Shown in pieces: positions 14,503 to 22,977 of a stretch of 64,000 nt of DNA (positions are counted from its first letter, which is position 1; each line of letters starts with the position of its first letter). The DNA comes from CAZJRB01 sp964547995. Lineage in GTDB: Bacteria; Planctomycetota; Planctomycetia; Pirellulales; Thermoguttaceae. A program made the translations under genes and the position numbers. Below the pieces are notes generated by a model. It was not told the DNA's origin. It made no database searches and worked only from the letters and a program-made list of their open reading frames with translations. The stretch is from the NCBI GenBank assembly GCA_964547995.1, contig CAZJRB010000017.1:16178-80177 (forward strand). Reading direction: 5' to 3'.

Positions 14503-17313
14503 TCACTTCACCGGGAGCAATTGCAGGGCGTCGATGACCACGTAGCCGTCGGTGCCGCCGGTCGTGACTTCAATGACCGACTTTTCGTCCAAGTCGAACG
14601 TGCCGAGCGGAAAGAGCAGCCCGTCGACCGGTGCTTTCCGCCGCTGGTCGATTTGCACGGTCTTCGCACCGCCGGCGTGGCGGACGGTGACCGGGGTGTT
14701 GCTTGCACGATTCTGCAAGGCCGAGTAAGCCAGCCGGATTTCGTACTTGCCCGGCTTCGACAACTTCGGGTGGAACCGGATTGCCTTGCTGCCCTTCGCC
14801 GTATTATCGTCGGTGAGGTAACCGTTGCCGATGTACGGCCCGGTGTGCGTGGACGGTGTCCACGCGCCGACGAGTTCCGCTTGCTTCGCGTCGATGACCA
14901 CGCCCGGGAGTTTCTTCGGGTCCAATCCGGGCTTCGGCGGCGCCCCGCGGCGAGGTGATGGTTTCTGCGCGGGTGGAATCTCTGTCCACCAAGGCATCCC
15001 AGGGCCCGTGTCGGGCAACCGGACGTTCTCGAATGCCCGTCGGGCAATGTCGACCACCCGCTGCGGTTCGTTGTAGACGCGGATTTCATTGACGGCTTGC
15101 GGCCCGGAAAGAACCACGCGGAGCCGGGTTGTCGTAACCGGATCGAACCCGAGGACGTTGCGGCGGAGCCGGGCGTCGGGTACCTCGGCGATCGGCTTCC
15201 ACTCGTTATCAAGCCGGGCTTCAACCACGGCCGGGCACTTGCCGAGTTGCGTGAGGTGGACCACGTTGAAGGTCTGCGACTTGTCCCACTCCAGGCAAAC
15301 CCAGTGCGGGGGCGCGGCCCCGGGCTTCGGGCGCCACGCATTCGATTTGTCTTTCTCGGGGCGCGTCAGGCCGTTGGTAACGTTTGCAGCCGGTTCCTTG
15401 TCGTTTTCGCTGGAAGCGGAAACCTTCGCCTTGCGGGCAAGGTCGCGTGGATCGCGGTTCGGCAACGAGACCAGGTAGGCCCCTTCCTTCAGCAACCGTT
15501 GTTGGAGTTCTTCGAGATGGCTTTTGTAGACACCACGGGGGCTGGTTGTTTTCTCGACACACAATCCGCCGGCTGTGCCTGCTGCGTGGCCGATCACCGC
15601 ACAGGTGAGCATCACGCGGGTGGTTCCCAGGGCGACGTGGCTGACCGAGATATTCCGCCCCGCCATCAGGAGGTTATTGATGTTCTTCGAATAGATGGTG
15701 CGATACGGAACCGAGTGCAGGCGTCCTTTGTAGGGATGGCCCGAGGGAGGTCCTTTGTGGAAGAAGCCGCCGGGGTGATGATCGTCGAGCCCCCACGCAC
15801 CGTATGCGATGCGGTCGGCAAAAAGTTTCTGGCCGGTGACGTCCTGCTCGATCATCACGTAGTCGCCGATCAGGCGGTTGCTTTCGCGTTTTCCGGCGAT
15901 ATAGCCGACCCACGCCAGCTCGTAGTTGGCGGCCGCTTGCTTCTGCGCGGGGCAGCGGTTCTTGGTGTGGTCCCACATGCCGTAGATGATCCGGAGCAGG
16001 TCGTCGCGGATTTCCTCGGCGTCGTGGTAGGTATCGCGCATGCCGCCGAATTCGATCCTCCATTGCCAGTCGAGACCGCTGCGGAGCGACGGATGGCGGG
16101 CCTGGCGGAAGTCGCTGCACTTGGGGAAGTGGAAGGCCCAGGGCGGCGTGGCAAACGGTTTCGGCGAATCGGTCGCCCGGGGTACGTACTTCAGCGAGTT
16201 GCCCATCGTGTAGCGGTTGCCCTTTTCGGGTGCGATCGGCTCTTCGTACACGTCCTTGGCTTCGCGGCCGTGGCGATGCTCGGCCCCGGCCCAAACGCCG
16301 ATCATCCCGTCGCCCGTGCAGTCGATGAATATCTTGCCGGGAAATCGCATCCGCCGGCCCGATTTCGTATCAACTGCCAACACGGCCGCGATTTCCCGTT
16401 TAGCGATTTCCCGTTTAGCCGCCGTCGGAACGACGGCGCGGCTGTTCGCCCCGTCTTTCATCTCGACGCCGGTCGCGTGGGTGCAGAGGTGCAGATCGAG
16501 ATTCGGCTCCAGCTCGACGAACCTTTTCAGTCGCCCGGAATAGACCCAGGTTTCGGCCGCCCGCTGGTTGCCGGGCGTGCGGACCTCCTCGATGAGCCCG
16601 CTTTCGCGGATTTTCCCGCCGCCGCCGACGGGCGGGACGAGGATCTCGACGCTGCCGTTGCCGCCCAGCACCGGCCGGTTCTGGATCAGCGCGGTGCTGG
16701 CGCCGTTTCGGGCGGCCGCCACCGCGGCCATACACCCGGCCAACCCGCCGCCGACCACAACGACGTCGTGGTCGGGCATATCCTTGATCTGCCGGCTGAT
16801 GCCGCCATGCTTCTCGCGGAGCAGGGCGATGGCGTCCTTCTCGACCGGCGGCGTGAAATCGAGGTCGTCGGTCAGCATGATCGCATCGCAACGGCCGTAG
16901 TAGCCGGAAAGATCGTGCAGCCGGATCTCGACCTTGCCGGAAAGCGGATGCACACCGCCGTCTTCCCATTGCCAGCCGGTCTTGCCGTTTTGACCGAAGG
17001 CGGGTTCGATCGTCTTTCCGTTGACAACGATCTGGAACCGCCCTGGGTGATGTTCCGGCACCCAGTCCCTGGTTCGTGCCCAGAGACGATACCTTCCGGC
17101 CGCCGGCAAGGTGACGGCCGTCACGGCGTCCTCGACCGGCTTGCCAAGCCCGTTGGCCAACAGGTAGGGTGAGCCCATCTGGTCGATGAATTGCGTGTCG
17201 AGTGCCCAGCCCCCGCGGTCGTCGAAGCGTTCGGTTTCAAGCCAGATCACCTCGTCCGCGGCGGCAGCAGGGCCGATCAGGAGTATCGCAGCGAGAATCG
17301 TCGAGATGCGCAT
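14503..17313 (-). CDS. Large secreted FAD-dependent oxidoreductase
   Basis: The 936-residue protein begins with a signal peptide (residues 1-18). Residues 20-160 form a sandwich-like domain (FDDRGGWALDTQFIDQMGSP). Then comes an FAD-binding Rossmann motif DVVVVGGGLAGCMAAVAAARNG near 184-205, with FIDCTGDGMIG and MAGRNISVSHVALGTTRVM typical of the FAD_oxidored family. The C-terminal 300 residues look like an F5/8-type binding domain followed by a second sandwich (GKYEIRLAYSA, VIEVTTGG). The exported enzyme probably oxidises a sugar or polysaccharide end. A 15-bp tandem duplication gives KREIAKREIA inside the FAD domain. The paralogue at 61602-63893 lacks the last domain. The exact substrate is unknown. 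Confidence 0.82.
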   Translation of the reverse strand: MRISTILAAILLIGPAAAADEVIWLETERFDDRGGWALDTQFIDQMGSPYLLANGLGKPVEDAVTAVTLPAAGRYRLWARTRDWVPEHHPGRFQIVVNGKTIEPAFGQNGKTGWQWEDGGVHPLSGKVEIRLHDLSGYYGRCDAIMLTDDLDFTPPVEKDAIALLREKHGGISRQIKDMPDHDVVVVGGGLAGCMAAVAAARNGASTALIQNRPVLGGNGSVEILVPPVGGGGKIRESGLIEEVRTPGNQRAAETWVYSGRLKRFVELEPNLDLHLCTHATGVEMKDGANSRAVVPTAAKREIAKREIAAVLAVDTKSGRRMRFPGKIFIDCTGDGMIGVWAGAEHRHGREAKDVYEEPIAPEKGNRYTMGNSLKYVPRATDSPKPFATPPWAFHFPKCSDFRQARHPSLRSGLDWQWRIEFGGMRDTYHDAEEIRDDLLRIIYGMWDHTKNRCPAQKQAAANYELAWVGYIAGKRESNRLIGDYVMIEQDVTGQKLFADRIAYGAWGLDDHHPGGFFHKGPPSGHPYKGRLHSVPYRTIYSKNINNLLMAGRNISVSHVALGTTRVMLTCAVIGHAAGTAGGLCVEKTTSPRGVYKSHLEELQQRLLKEGAYLVSLPNRDPRDLARKAKVSASSENDKEPAANVTNGLTRPEKDKSNAWRPKPGAAPPHWVCLEWDKSQTFNVVHLTQLGKCPAVVEARLDNEWKPIAEVPDARLRRNVLGFDPVTTTRLRVVLSGPQAVNEIRVYNEPQRVVDIARRAFENVRLPDTGPGMPWWTEIPPAQKPSPRRGAPPKPGLDPKKLPGVVIDAKQAELVGAWTPSTHTGPYIGNGYLTDDNTAKGSKAIRFHPKLSKPGKYEIRLAYSALQNRASNTPVTVRHAGGAKTVQIDQRRKAPVDGLLFPLGTFDLDEKSVIEVTTGGTDGYVVIDALQLLPVK
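16388..16417. repeat. 15-bp tandem duplication inside the FAD oxidoreductase gene
   Basis: GCGATTTCCCGTTTA occurs twice in direct succession, in frame, producing the protein repeat KREIA-KREIA. It looks like a recent slippage event. Confidence 0.85.
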
Positions 17314-17410
17314 AGGGTTGCTCCACGTGAACGAGTGATTGGTTGTCCGGCATCATTTTACTGCTTGCGGCGCCAAGTGCAAGTTGCCCACAAGCATCGC
17401 CGGAGCCGGC

Positions 17411-18823
17411 CTACTCGACTTCCTCGTACGGCGCAGCAACAACCGGTTCGAAGGGTTCTTCCAGAGTCGCGAGGCTGGCCCTGAGCACAAGAATCGAGAG
17501 TAGGCCGCCGAAGATGTTTGCCGCCGTCGTACCGGACAACAGCCCAAGATAACCATGCCAATCCGAGCCGCCGAGATGACGAAACACCATCGAGCCGCAG
17601 AAAGCCAACGGAACGTACAACACGCACATCCGAACCACGTTGATTGCCAGCGAACGCAAAGGCCGGTTGACGGCGTTGAGGACCGCGCCGGTCAACTGGC
17701 AGATTCCCCGCAGACCGTATCCGATTGGAACAACGTACAAATAGAGGGCAATGTACCCTATAACTTCCGCCTGATCGCTGAAGAGCCGTCCCAGCGGCCT
17801 GGCGCAGAGACTCAGCACAACGGCGCAGAAAACGCCCCAGCCGAACGAGAACCAGAAACTGTGCCTCTGGGCGGTGTGAATGCGGTCGAACCGCCTCGCC
17901 CCCCAGTTCTGACCGATGAACACCACCAGCACCGTGCTCAGCGAGCGAACCAACAGCATCGCAAGGGTTCCGATCCTGGTACCTGCCCCCAAAGCGGCGA
18001 CGGCCTCGTAGCCGAATCCGGAGGCAATCTTAGTGACGACGCCCATGGATGCGGGCATCAGGATCATAGTCCCCACGGTTGGGGCGCCGATCGAGAGGAT
18101 CCGCTTCCAGGAGTCCCACAATGTTGCCAGCCGCGGCAATGTGAAATCGAGTAGCCGGTCGCGGAAGTGCAGGATCGCCAACGCCGCGAGGAACCCCAGC
18201 ACCCGGGCAATCAACGTCGCCAACGCTGCTCCTTTCAGTTCCATCCTGGGAAACCCCGCCCAACCGAAAATCAGAAGCGGATCGAGTATGACGTTCAACC
18301 CGGCTGAAATCACCATGATCAAACTGGGGAACATCGTGTCGCCGGTTGCCCGAATCGAGTTGTTTCCTACCATGGGCACGACGGTAAAGATCGCCGCTAT
18401 GTACCATATACCCATGTAGTCGTTGATCATCGGGAGGATATCGTCGGTTGCTCCGAGCAATCGGAAGAGTGGATTGATCGTCAACCAGCCGACAGCCGAC
18501 AGGACCGAAGCGATGACGACACTCAGGATCAGACTGTGCGTGGCCAACCGTCGCACAAGGTGCTGGTCGCGGTTTCCGATCGCTTGGGACACGACGGCGC
18601 CGGTCCCGATCCCCAATCCAATGGCGATGCCGGCAACCAGTTGCACGACCGGGAAAGTGAAGCTCAAAGCGGCAAGTTCCTTCGCACCGAGCTGGGCGAC
18701 GAACAGCGTGTCGGCCAGATTGAACGCCACCGTCGAGAAATGGCCGAACATCATCGGAACCGTCATCCATAGCAGAGTGCGGCCGACGGATCCGGTGGTC
18801 AGGGTGGGCTGGCGTTGGTTCAT
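17411..18823 (-). CDS. MATE-family multidrug/metabolite efflux transporter
   Basis: The 470-residue integral membrane protein has about twelve transmembrane helices in two similar halves, as in MATE Na+/H+-coupled exporters. It starts GSVGRTLLWMTVPMMFGHFSTVAFNLADTLFVAQLG, a typical first-helix signature (shortened here). The second half repeats the pattern (SIGAPTVGTMILMPASMGVVTKIASGFG). VVPMVGNNSIRATGDTMFPSLIM matches the conserved loop between helices 4 and 5. It would export toxic or waste compounds across the inner membrane. It is a single gene with its own upstream region, divergent from the ribosomal cluster. The substrate cannot be predicted. Confidence 0.92.
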   Translation of the reverse strand: MNQRQPTLTTGSVGRTLLWMTVPMMFGHFSTVAFNLADTLFVAQLGAKELAALSFTFPVVQLVAGIAIGLGIGTGAVVSQAIGNRDQHLVRRLATHSLILSVVIASVLSAVGWLTINPLFRLLGATDDILPMINDYMGIWYIAAIFTVVPMVGNNSIRATGDTMFPSLIMVISAGLNVILDPLLIFGWAGFPRMELKGAALATLIARVLGFLAALAILHFRDRLLDFTLPRLATLWDSWKRILSIGAPTVGTMILMPASMGVVTKIASGFGYEAVAALGAGTRIGTLAMLLVRSLSTVLVVFIGQNWGARRFDRIHTAQRHSFWFSFGWGVFCAVVLSLCARPLGRLFSDQAEVIGYIALYLYVVPIGYGLRGICQLTGAVLNAVNRPLRSLAINVVRMCVLYVPLAFCGSMVFRHLGGSDWHGYLGLLSGTTAANIFGGLLSILVLRASLATLEEPFEPVVAAPYEEVE

Positions 18824-19123
18824 GGGGACATTTCAGGGAATCAAGCAAGTCCATATCGCGATAGTCTAACCGCAATGAGTGCGTTTGGCTGTGGTGCTAT
18901 GGGGCGGTTGGTAATTACGTGGGGCTAAACATGATACCATAGGGTGGACGCGACTCGGTGAATGGAACCGTCCCAAGACACATCTTCTGGGGGGCATGGA
19001 TTTCTCGTCCGTGAACGTGTTTTCATCGCTGGGAGCAGTAACCCATTCAAAACTCGTAACAATCGTGATTCTAGGGTAATTGGGCAAGGGTGACGGGACC
19101 AGGTATTTTCGTCCAGGAGTCCG
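18824..19123. other. Divergent intergenic region before the ribosomal cluster
   Basis: About 300 bp without a recognisable gene or tRNA between the MATE gene and the rpsJ promoter. Short open frames here do not look like proteins. It should hold the MATE promoter on the minus strand, but no convincing boxes stand out. Confidence 0.5.
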
Positions 19124-19152
19124 TTGACGCTATTGGCGAAAACTGTTAATCT
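19124..19152 (+). promoter_or_regulatory. Promoter of the S10 ribosomal operon
   Basis: TTGACG (19124-19129), a 17-bp spacer and TAATCT (19147-19152). The predicted start near 19159 gives a leader of about 60 nt before rpsJ. No genes of the str operon precede it, so this is where the cluster begins. Confidence 0.65.
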
Positions 19153-19219
19153 TTGTGATTCTCGCCTGTTGAGGCGGTTTGCCCTTGGCGGTTTGGAATT
19201 GGAGACGCGGGAGGAGTTC

Positions 19220-19549
19220 GTGGCCACTCAAACCAAGGAGATCATTCGCATCCGGATGGAAGCCTACGATCACGCCATCTTGGATCAGAGTGCGGCGGAA
19301 ATAGTCGACACCGCCAAACGGACTGGTTCGGTCGTCCGCGGTCCCATTCCGTTGCCCACACGCATCGAGCGTTATACGGTCTTGTCCAGCCCGCACGTGG
19401 ACAAGAAGGCCCGCCAGCAATTTGAGATTCGCACCCACAAACGTTTGATCGACATCGAGCAGACGACCGCCAAGACGATCGAGTCCCTGAACAAGCTGAG
19501 TTTGCCTGCGGGCGTGGACATCAAAATCAAAGCGACGAGCGGGCAGTAG
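19220..19549 (+). CDS. rpsJ: 30S ribosomal protein S10
   Basis: S10 binds 16S rRNA in the head of the small subunit and also works as NusE in transcription antitermination. I choose the GTG at 19220 because the GGGAGG at 19209-19214 is well placed and because the product, beginning VATQTKEIIRIRMEAYDHAILDQSA, then has 109 residues, the normal size. The open frame upstream is not S10-like and holds the promoter. The conserved GPIPLPTRIERYTVLSSPHVDKKAR segment (shortened) is present. It is the first gene of the S10-spc-alpha supercluster; the 114-nt gap to rplC may hold a leader or regulatory structure, but none is clear. Confidence 0.97.
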   Translation: MATQTKEIIRIRMEAYDHAILDQSAAEIVDTAKRTGSVVRGPIPLPTRIERYTVLSSPHVDKKARQQFEIRTHKRLIDIEQTTAKTIESLNKLSLPAGVDIKIKATSGQ

Positions 19550-19663
19550 TGACGGGGCGGTGCAACCAGGTTTTGCCGGGTTTGTATATGAAATGGAAGT
19601 TTGGCGGGTAAAGCCGGTCCCGGATCGGTGTTCCCGTCGGCGAGGTAGAAAAGGGCAAGAACG

Positions 19664-20479
19664 ATGCCAGTTGGACTGCTCGGCCGCAAGGTCGGGATGA
19701 CGCAACTCTACGATGAAACCGGAAAGGTAATTCCGGTGACCGTCATTCAGGCGGGCCCTTGCAGCGTGCTGCAAGTGAAGACCGTCGAGTGCGACGGATA
19801 CGAGGCGGTCCAGCTTGGGTATTCGGATAAGCCCCGTCGTCTTGCCAGCCGCAGCGTTCGCGGCCACGTCGCCAAACTCGACAGCAAGCGGCAGCGGAGT
19901 CGCGCTGCCCTCGGCCTGGAAGCAGCTCCCAAGGCCGGTTGCGAGCCGAAACGTTTCATCCGGGAATTCCGCGCTTCCGGTGAAGAAGTGAATGTCGGCG
20001 ACGAAATCAAGGTCGACATTTTCCACCCCACACTGGAAGAATTGGCCGGGTTGTTGAAGGACCTGGCCGGAAAACACAACATCGACACCGAGCAGCCCGG
20101 CTGGGAAAACGAACTCAAAAGAAAGCGCGGGGAAGAGTATTGGGGCGTGGTCAAGTCGATCAAGGCCGTGGACGTAATCGGCACCAGCAAGGGGCGGGGT
20201 ACCGCCGGGGCGATGAAACGGCACAATTTCGCCGGTCAGCGGGCGTCGCACGGCGTGAAGAAGTGCCACCGCCATCTCGGGGGCACCGGGTGCAGCGCTA
20301 CGCCCAGCCGGCTTTTCAAAGGCAGGAAAATGCCCGGCCGCTACGGCAACGCCCGGTGTACCACGCGGAATCTCAAAGTGGTGCAAGTAGACGCGGACAA
20401 TAACCTGCTGGTGGTCAAGGGCGCGGTTCCCGGCCCCAACGGCGGGTTCGTGATGATTCGAGAAACCAACAAACTCTGA
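19664..20479 (+). CDS. rplC: 50S ribosomal protein L3 with an internal insertion
   Basis: L3 nucleates 23S rRNA folding near the peptidyl-transferase centre. The start MPVGLLGRKVGMTQLYDETG and the block VIGTSKGRGTAGAMKRHNF are diagnostic. At 271 residues it is about 60 longer than the usual 205-215. The extra sequence lies mainly between GDEIKVDIF and the VDVIGTSKG block, where about 47 residues (from HPTLEELAGLL to GVVKSIK) replace a linker of 5-6 residues. The insertion is predicted helical and charged and should project from the subunit surface. The central loop near the catalytic site reads HLGGTGCSATPSRLFKGRKMPG. It lies between rpsJ and rplD as usual. Confidence 0.96.
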   Translation: MPVGLLGRKVGMTQLYDETGKVIPVTVIQAGPCSVLQVKTVECDGYEAVQLGYSDKPRRLASRSVRGHVAKLDSKRQRSRAALGLEAAPKAGCEPKRFIREFRASGEEVNVGDEIKVDIFHPTLEELAGLLKDLAGKHNIDTEQPGWENELKRKRGEEYWGVVKSIKAVDVIGTSKGRGTAGAMKRHNFAGQRASHGVKKCHRHLGGTGCSATPSRLFKGRKMPGRYGNARCTTRNLKVVQVDADNNLLVVKGAVPGPNGGFVMIRETNKL

Positions 20480-20499
20480 CGCACATAGTGACGGAAACC

Positions 20500-21150
20500 A
20501 TGGCCAGCCTGACTGTTTACGATCGCAACGGCGCCGAGGTCGATCAATATGAAATCGACCCCGCGCAGTTGGCGCCGTGCATCAACAAGCAATTGATACA
20601 CGACGTGGTGGTCATGTACCAGGCGAACCAGCGCCAGGGCTCGGCCAAGACGAAGAATCGGAGTGAAGTGTCGGGGGCGAGCCAGAAGATGTATCGGCAG
20701 AAGGGGACGGGCCGCGCCCGGGCCGGTTCGCGACGCAGCGGCATACGCGCCGGCGGCGGGCACATCTTCGCAAAGCGGCCACGCGACTGGTCCTACCGCT
20801 TGCCCAAGAAGGCGGTGCGGCTGGCCGCTCGAATGGCCGTGGCTGCGAGGATCGCCGACGAAGAAATCACCTTGATCGACGAGCTGAAGTTTGACGAACC
20901 GAAGACGGGTGATATGGCGGCAATCCTCAAAGCGTTGAAGATCGACGGCAAGAGCCTGCTGGTGGCGATTGACGGCTACGACGTGAACGTTTACAAGAGC
21001 ATCCGCAACATGGCCGGCGTTTCGGTGCTGCCGGTGGCCGAACTCAACGCCCTGAGCGTACTTCGCCCGCAACGCTTGCTGATGACCCGGTCCGCGCTGG
21101 AGGCGTTCCGCGAGAAGGCGGCCGCGACCGGCGGAAAACAGACTTCGTGA
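20500..21150 (+). CDS. rplD: 50S ribosomal protein L4
   Basis: L4 lines the exit tunnel and in some bacteria represses its own operon. The ATG at 20500 (MASLTVYDRNGAEVDQYEI) is taken in place of an upstream in-frame GTG at 20488. The tunnel loop KMYRQKGTGRARAGSRRSGIRAGGGHIFAKRPRDWSYRLPKK (shortened type) is conserved. The length of 216 residues is normal. The gap to rplC is 20 nt and to rplW 19 nt, so translation coupling is likely. No L4-binding leader hairpin was identified upstream of rpsJ. Confidence 0.97.
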   Translation: MASLTVYDRNGAEVDQYEIDPAQLAPCINKQLIHDVVVMYQANQRQGSAKTKNRSEVSGASQKMYRQKGTGRARAGSRRSGIRAGGGHIFAKRPRDWSYRLPKKAVRLAARMAVAARIADEEITLIDELKFDEPKTGDMAAILKALKIDGKSLLVAIDGYDVNVYKSIRNMAGVSVLPVAELNALSVLRPQRLLMTRSALEAFREKAAATGGKQTS

Positions 21151-21169
21151 GTGCGAGGACGCCAGCCCC

Positions 21170-21481
21170 ATGGCCCGAGACGTTACAAAAACGAAATTGA
21201 AGCTGGAACCGTACCAGATCATCATCAGACCCCTGGTGACCGAGAAGGGGATGCACAAGGCGGAGCGTAATAACGCCTATGCCTTCGAGGTGAACCGGAT
21301 GGCCGGCAAAGAGGACATCCGCCGTGCGGTCGAGGAGTTGTTCGAGGTAAAGGTGGTTCGGGTGAATACGCAGAACCGGAAAGGGAAACCCCGCCGGACC
21401 CGCTACCGTTGGGGAAGCACCAAGGCCTGGAAAAAGGCGATTGTCACCCTGGACCCCGAAGATAAGATCAACTTCTTCTAA
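21170..21481 (+). CDS. rplW: 50S ribosomal protein L23
   Basis: L23 sits at the tunnel exit, where it docks trigger factor and the signal recognition particle. The 103-residue sequence contains the conserved YQIIIRPLVTEKGMHKAERNNAYAFEV (shortened type) and the loop KVVRVNTQNRKGKPRRTRYRWGSTKAWKKAIVTL. Length and position between rplD and rplB are standard. The stop is followed by a 13-nt gap to rplB. Nothing unusual. Confidence 0.97.
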   Translation: MARDVTKTKLKLEPYQIIIRPLVTEKGMHKAERNNAYAFEVNRMAGKEDIRRAVEELFEVKVVRVNTQNRKGKPRRTRYRWGSTKAWKKAIVTLDPEDKINFF

Positions 21482-21494
21482 GAAGCAAGAAGCG

Positions 21495-22352
21495 ATGGGT
21501 ATTCGTCGATACAAACCGACCACGCCGGGCCGCCGCGGGGCAACCGTCAGCGACTTCGCCGAGTTGACACCGGGGGCAAAGCCGGCGAAAAAGCTCTGCA
21601 AACCGAAGCGGCGCAAGGGCGGACGAAACAACCAGGGAAAAATCACCGCCCGCCACCGCGGCGGCGGACACAAACGAAACTACCGCATGATCGACTTCCG
21701 CCGCAACAAGGACGGGGTGCCCGCAAAAGTCCACTCCATCCAGTACGACCCGAACCGCACTTGCCGGATCGCCCTGTTGCACTACGCCGACGGCGAAAAG
21801 CGATACATCCTGGCCCCGGAAGGGTTGAAGGTCGGTGGCAAAGTCATCAGCGGGCCCGATGTGCCGGCGACGGTTGGCAATTGCCTGCCGCTGACCGCGA
21901 TTCCTTTGGGAACGGATATCCACAACATCGAACTGCAACCGGGGCGGGGCGGCGTGCTTTGCCGGGCGGCCGGAACCCGCGCCACCCTGGCCGCGCGAGA
22001 CGCCGGCTGGGCGCAAATCAACCTCCCCAGCGGCGAAATCCGCCGCGTCCCGTCCTCCTGCCGGGCAACGATCGGATCCATCGGCAACGCCGACCACATG
22101 GGAATCGTGCTGGGAAAGGCCGGGCGGAAGCGGTGGCTCGGACGCCGGCCACACGTCCGCGGGACCGCCATGAATCCGGTCGACCATCCTCACGGCGGCG
22201 GCGAAGGCCGCACCAAGGGCGGCCGACATCCGGTCTCCCCGACCGGCAAACCGACCAAGGGCGGCGCTACACGCAAGAAACGCAAACCGTCGAACAAGGC
22301 GATCGTTCGCCGGCGACGGTCCAAACGATACGGATTGCTGAAGATAAAATGA
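21495..22352 (+). CDS. rplB: 50S ribosomal protein L2
   Basis: L2 is one of the largest primary 23S rRNA-binding proteins and is needed for subunit joining. The true start is the ATG at 21495 (MGIRRYKPTTPGRRGATVSDF), giving 285 residues; the frame is open further upstream but overlaps rplW. The C-terminal NPVDHPHGGGEGRTKGGRHP motif with its near-catalytic histidine is intact. The usual C-terminal basic tail ends RRRSKRYGLLKIK. Gene order rplW-rplB-rpsS is canonical. Confidence 0.97.
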   Translation: MGIRRYKPTTPGRRGATVSDFAELTPGAKPAKKLCKPKRRKGGRNNQGKITARHRGGGHKRNYRMIDFRRNKDGVPAKVHSIQYDPNRTCRIALLHYADGEKRYILAPEGLKVGGKVISGPDVPATVGNCLPLTAIPLGTDIHNIELQPGRGGVLCRAAGTRATLAARDAGWAQINLPSGEIRRVPSSCRATIGSIGNADHMGIVLGKAGRKRWLGRRPHVRGTAMNPVDHPHGGGEGRTKGGRHPVSPTGKPTKGGATRKKRKPSNKAIVRRRRSKRYGLLKIK

Positions 22353-22359
22353 CGGTGCC

Positions 22360-22629
22360 ATGAGCAGATCCCTCAAGAAAGGCCCTTACATCGCCCCGAA
22401 ACTCTTCCAGAAAGTGGAAAAGTTGAACCTGGCGGGCACCAAGGAACCGATCAGGACCTGGGCCCGGGCGTGTACGGTGGTGCCGGAATTCGTCGGGCAC
22501 ACGTTCATGGTTCACAACGGAAAGAATCACGTAAAGGTTTTTGTGACCGAGGAGATGGTCGGGCACAAGTTGGGCGAGTTCGCACCGACGCGGACGTTCC
22601 GCGGGCATGGTGGAAAGGGCAAGCGATAG
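22360..22629 (+). CDS. rpsS: 30S ribosomal protein S19
   Basis: S19 forms a complex with S13 in the head of the 30S subunit and contacts the A-site tRNA region. Residues MSRSLKKGPYIAPKLFQKV and the end FAPTRTFRGHGGKGKR are the family signatures. The 89 residues are the normal size. It starts 7 nt after rplB and ends one nucleotide before the rplV start codon, so the genes are tightly coupled. Confidence 0.97.
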   Translation: MSRSLKKGPYIAPKLFQKVEKLNLAGTKEPIRTWARACTVVPEFVGHTFMVHNGKNHVKVFVTEEMVGHKLGEFAPTRTFRGHGGKGKR

Positions 22630-22630
22630 G

Positions 22631-22957
22631 ATGCCTTACGAAGCGGTTCACAAATTCGCGCGGATCAGCCCCCGTAAAGTGCGGCCTCTAGCCGACTTGA
22701 TTCGGGGGGAGTTTGCCGACGATGCCCTGAACATTCTCAGGTACCTTCCCAATCGCGGGGCTCGGATGTTGGAAAAAGTGCTCAAAAGCGCCATGGCCAA
22801 CGCCGAGGACCGCCGGGCACCCAATCTGCGCCACTTGATGGTGGTCGATGTCCGCGTGGACGTCGGGCCGATGTTCAAGCGGCTGCAACCCAAGGCCCGG
22901 GGAATGGCGACGATTCTCAAGAAGCGCATGTCGCACATCCGTGTGACGTTGGATTAG
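22631..22957 (+). CDS. rplV: 50S ribosomal protein L22
   Basis: L22 reaches into the exit tunnel with a long beta-hairpin. The ATG at 22631 (MPYEAVHKFARISPRKVRPLADLIRG, shortened type) directly follows the rpsS stop; an earlier in-frame ATG at 22607 lies inside rpsS. The hairpin tip region VDVGPMFKRLQPKARGMATILKKRMSHIRV is conserved. At 108 residues it is normal. The ribosome-binding site lies in the rpsS tail (AAAGGGCAAG). Confidence 0.96.
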   Translation: MPYEAVHKFARISPRKVRPLADLIRGEFADDALNILRYLPNRGARMLEKVLKSAMANAEDRRAPNLRHLMVVDVRVDVGPMFKRLQPKARGMATILKKRMSHIRVTLD

Positions 22958-22977
22958 GACCAAGCGAGAGCCGAAGT

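Noticed and set aside
15097..17172. 691-codon plus-strand frame opposite the first FAD oxidoreductase
   Set aside because: Antisense shadow; the minus strand carries a signal peptide and FAD motif in frame throughout.
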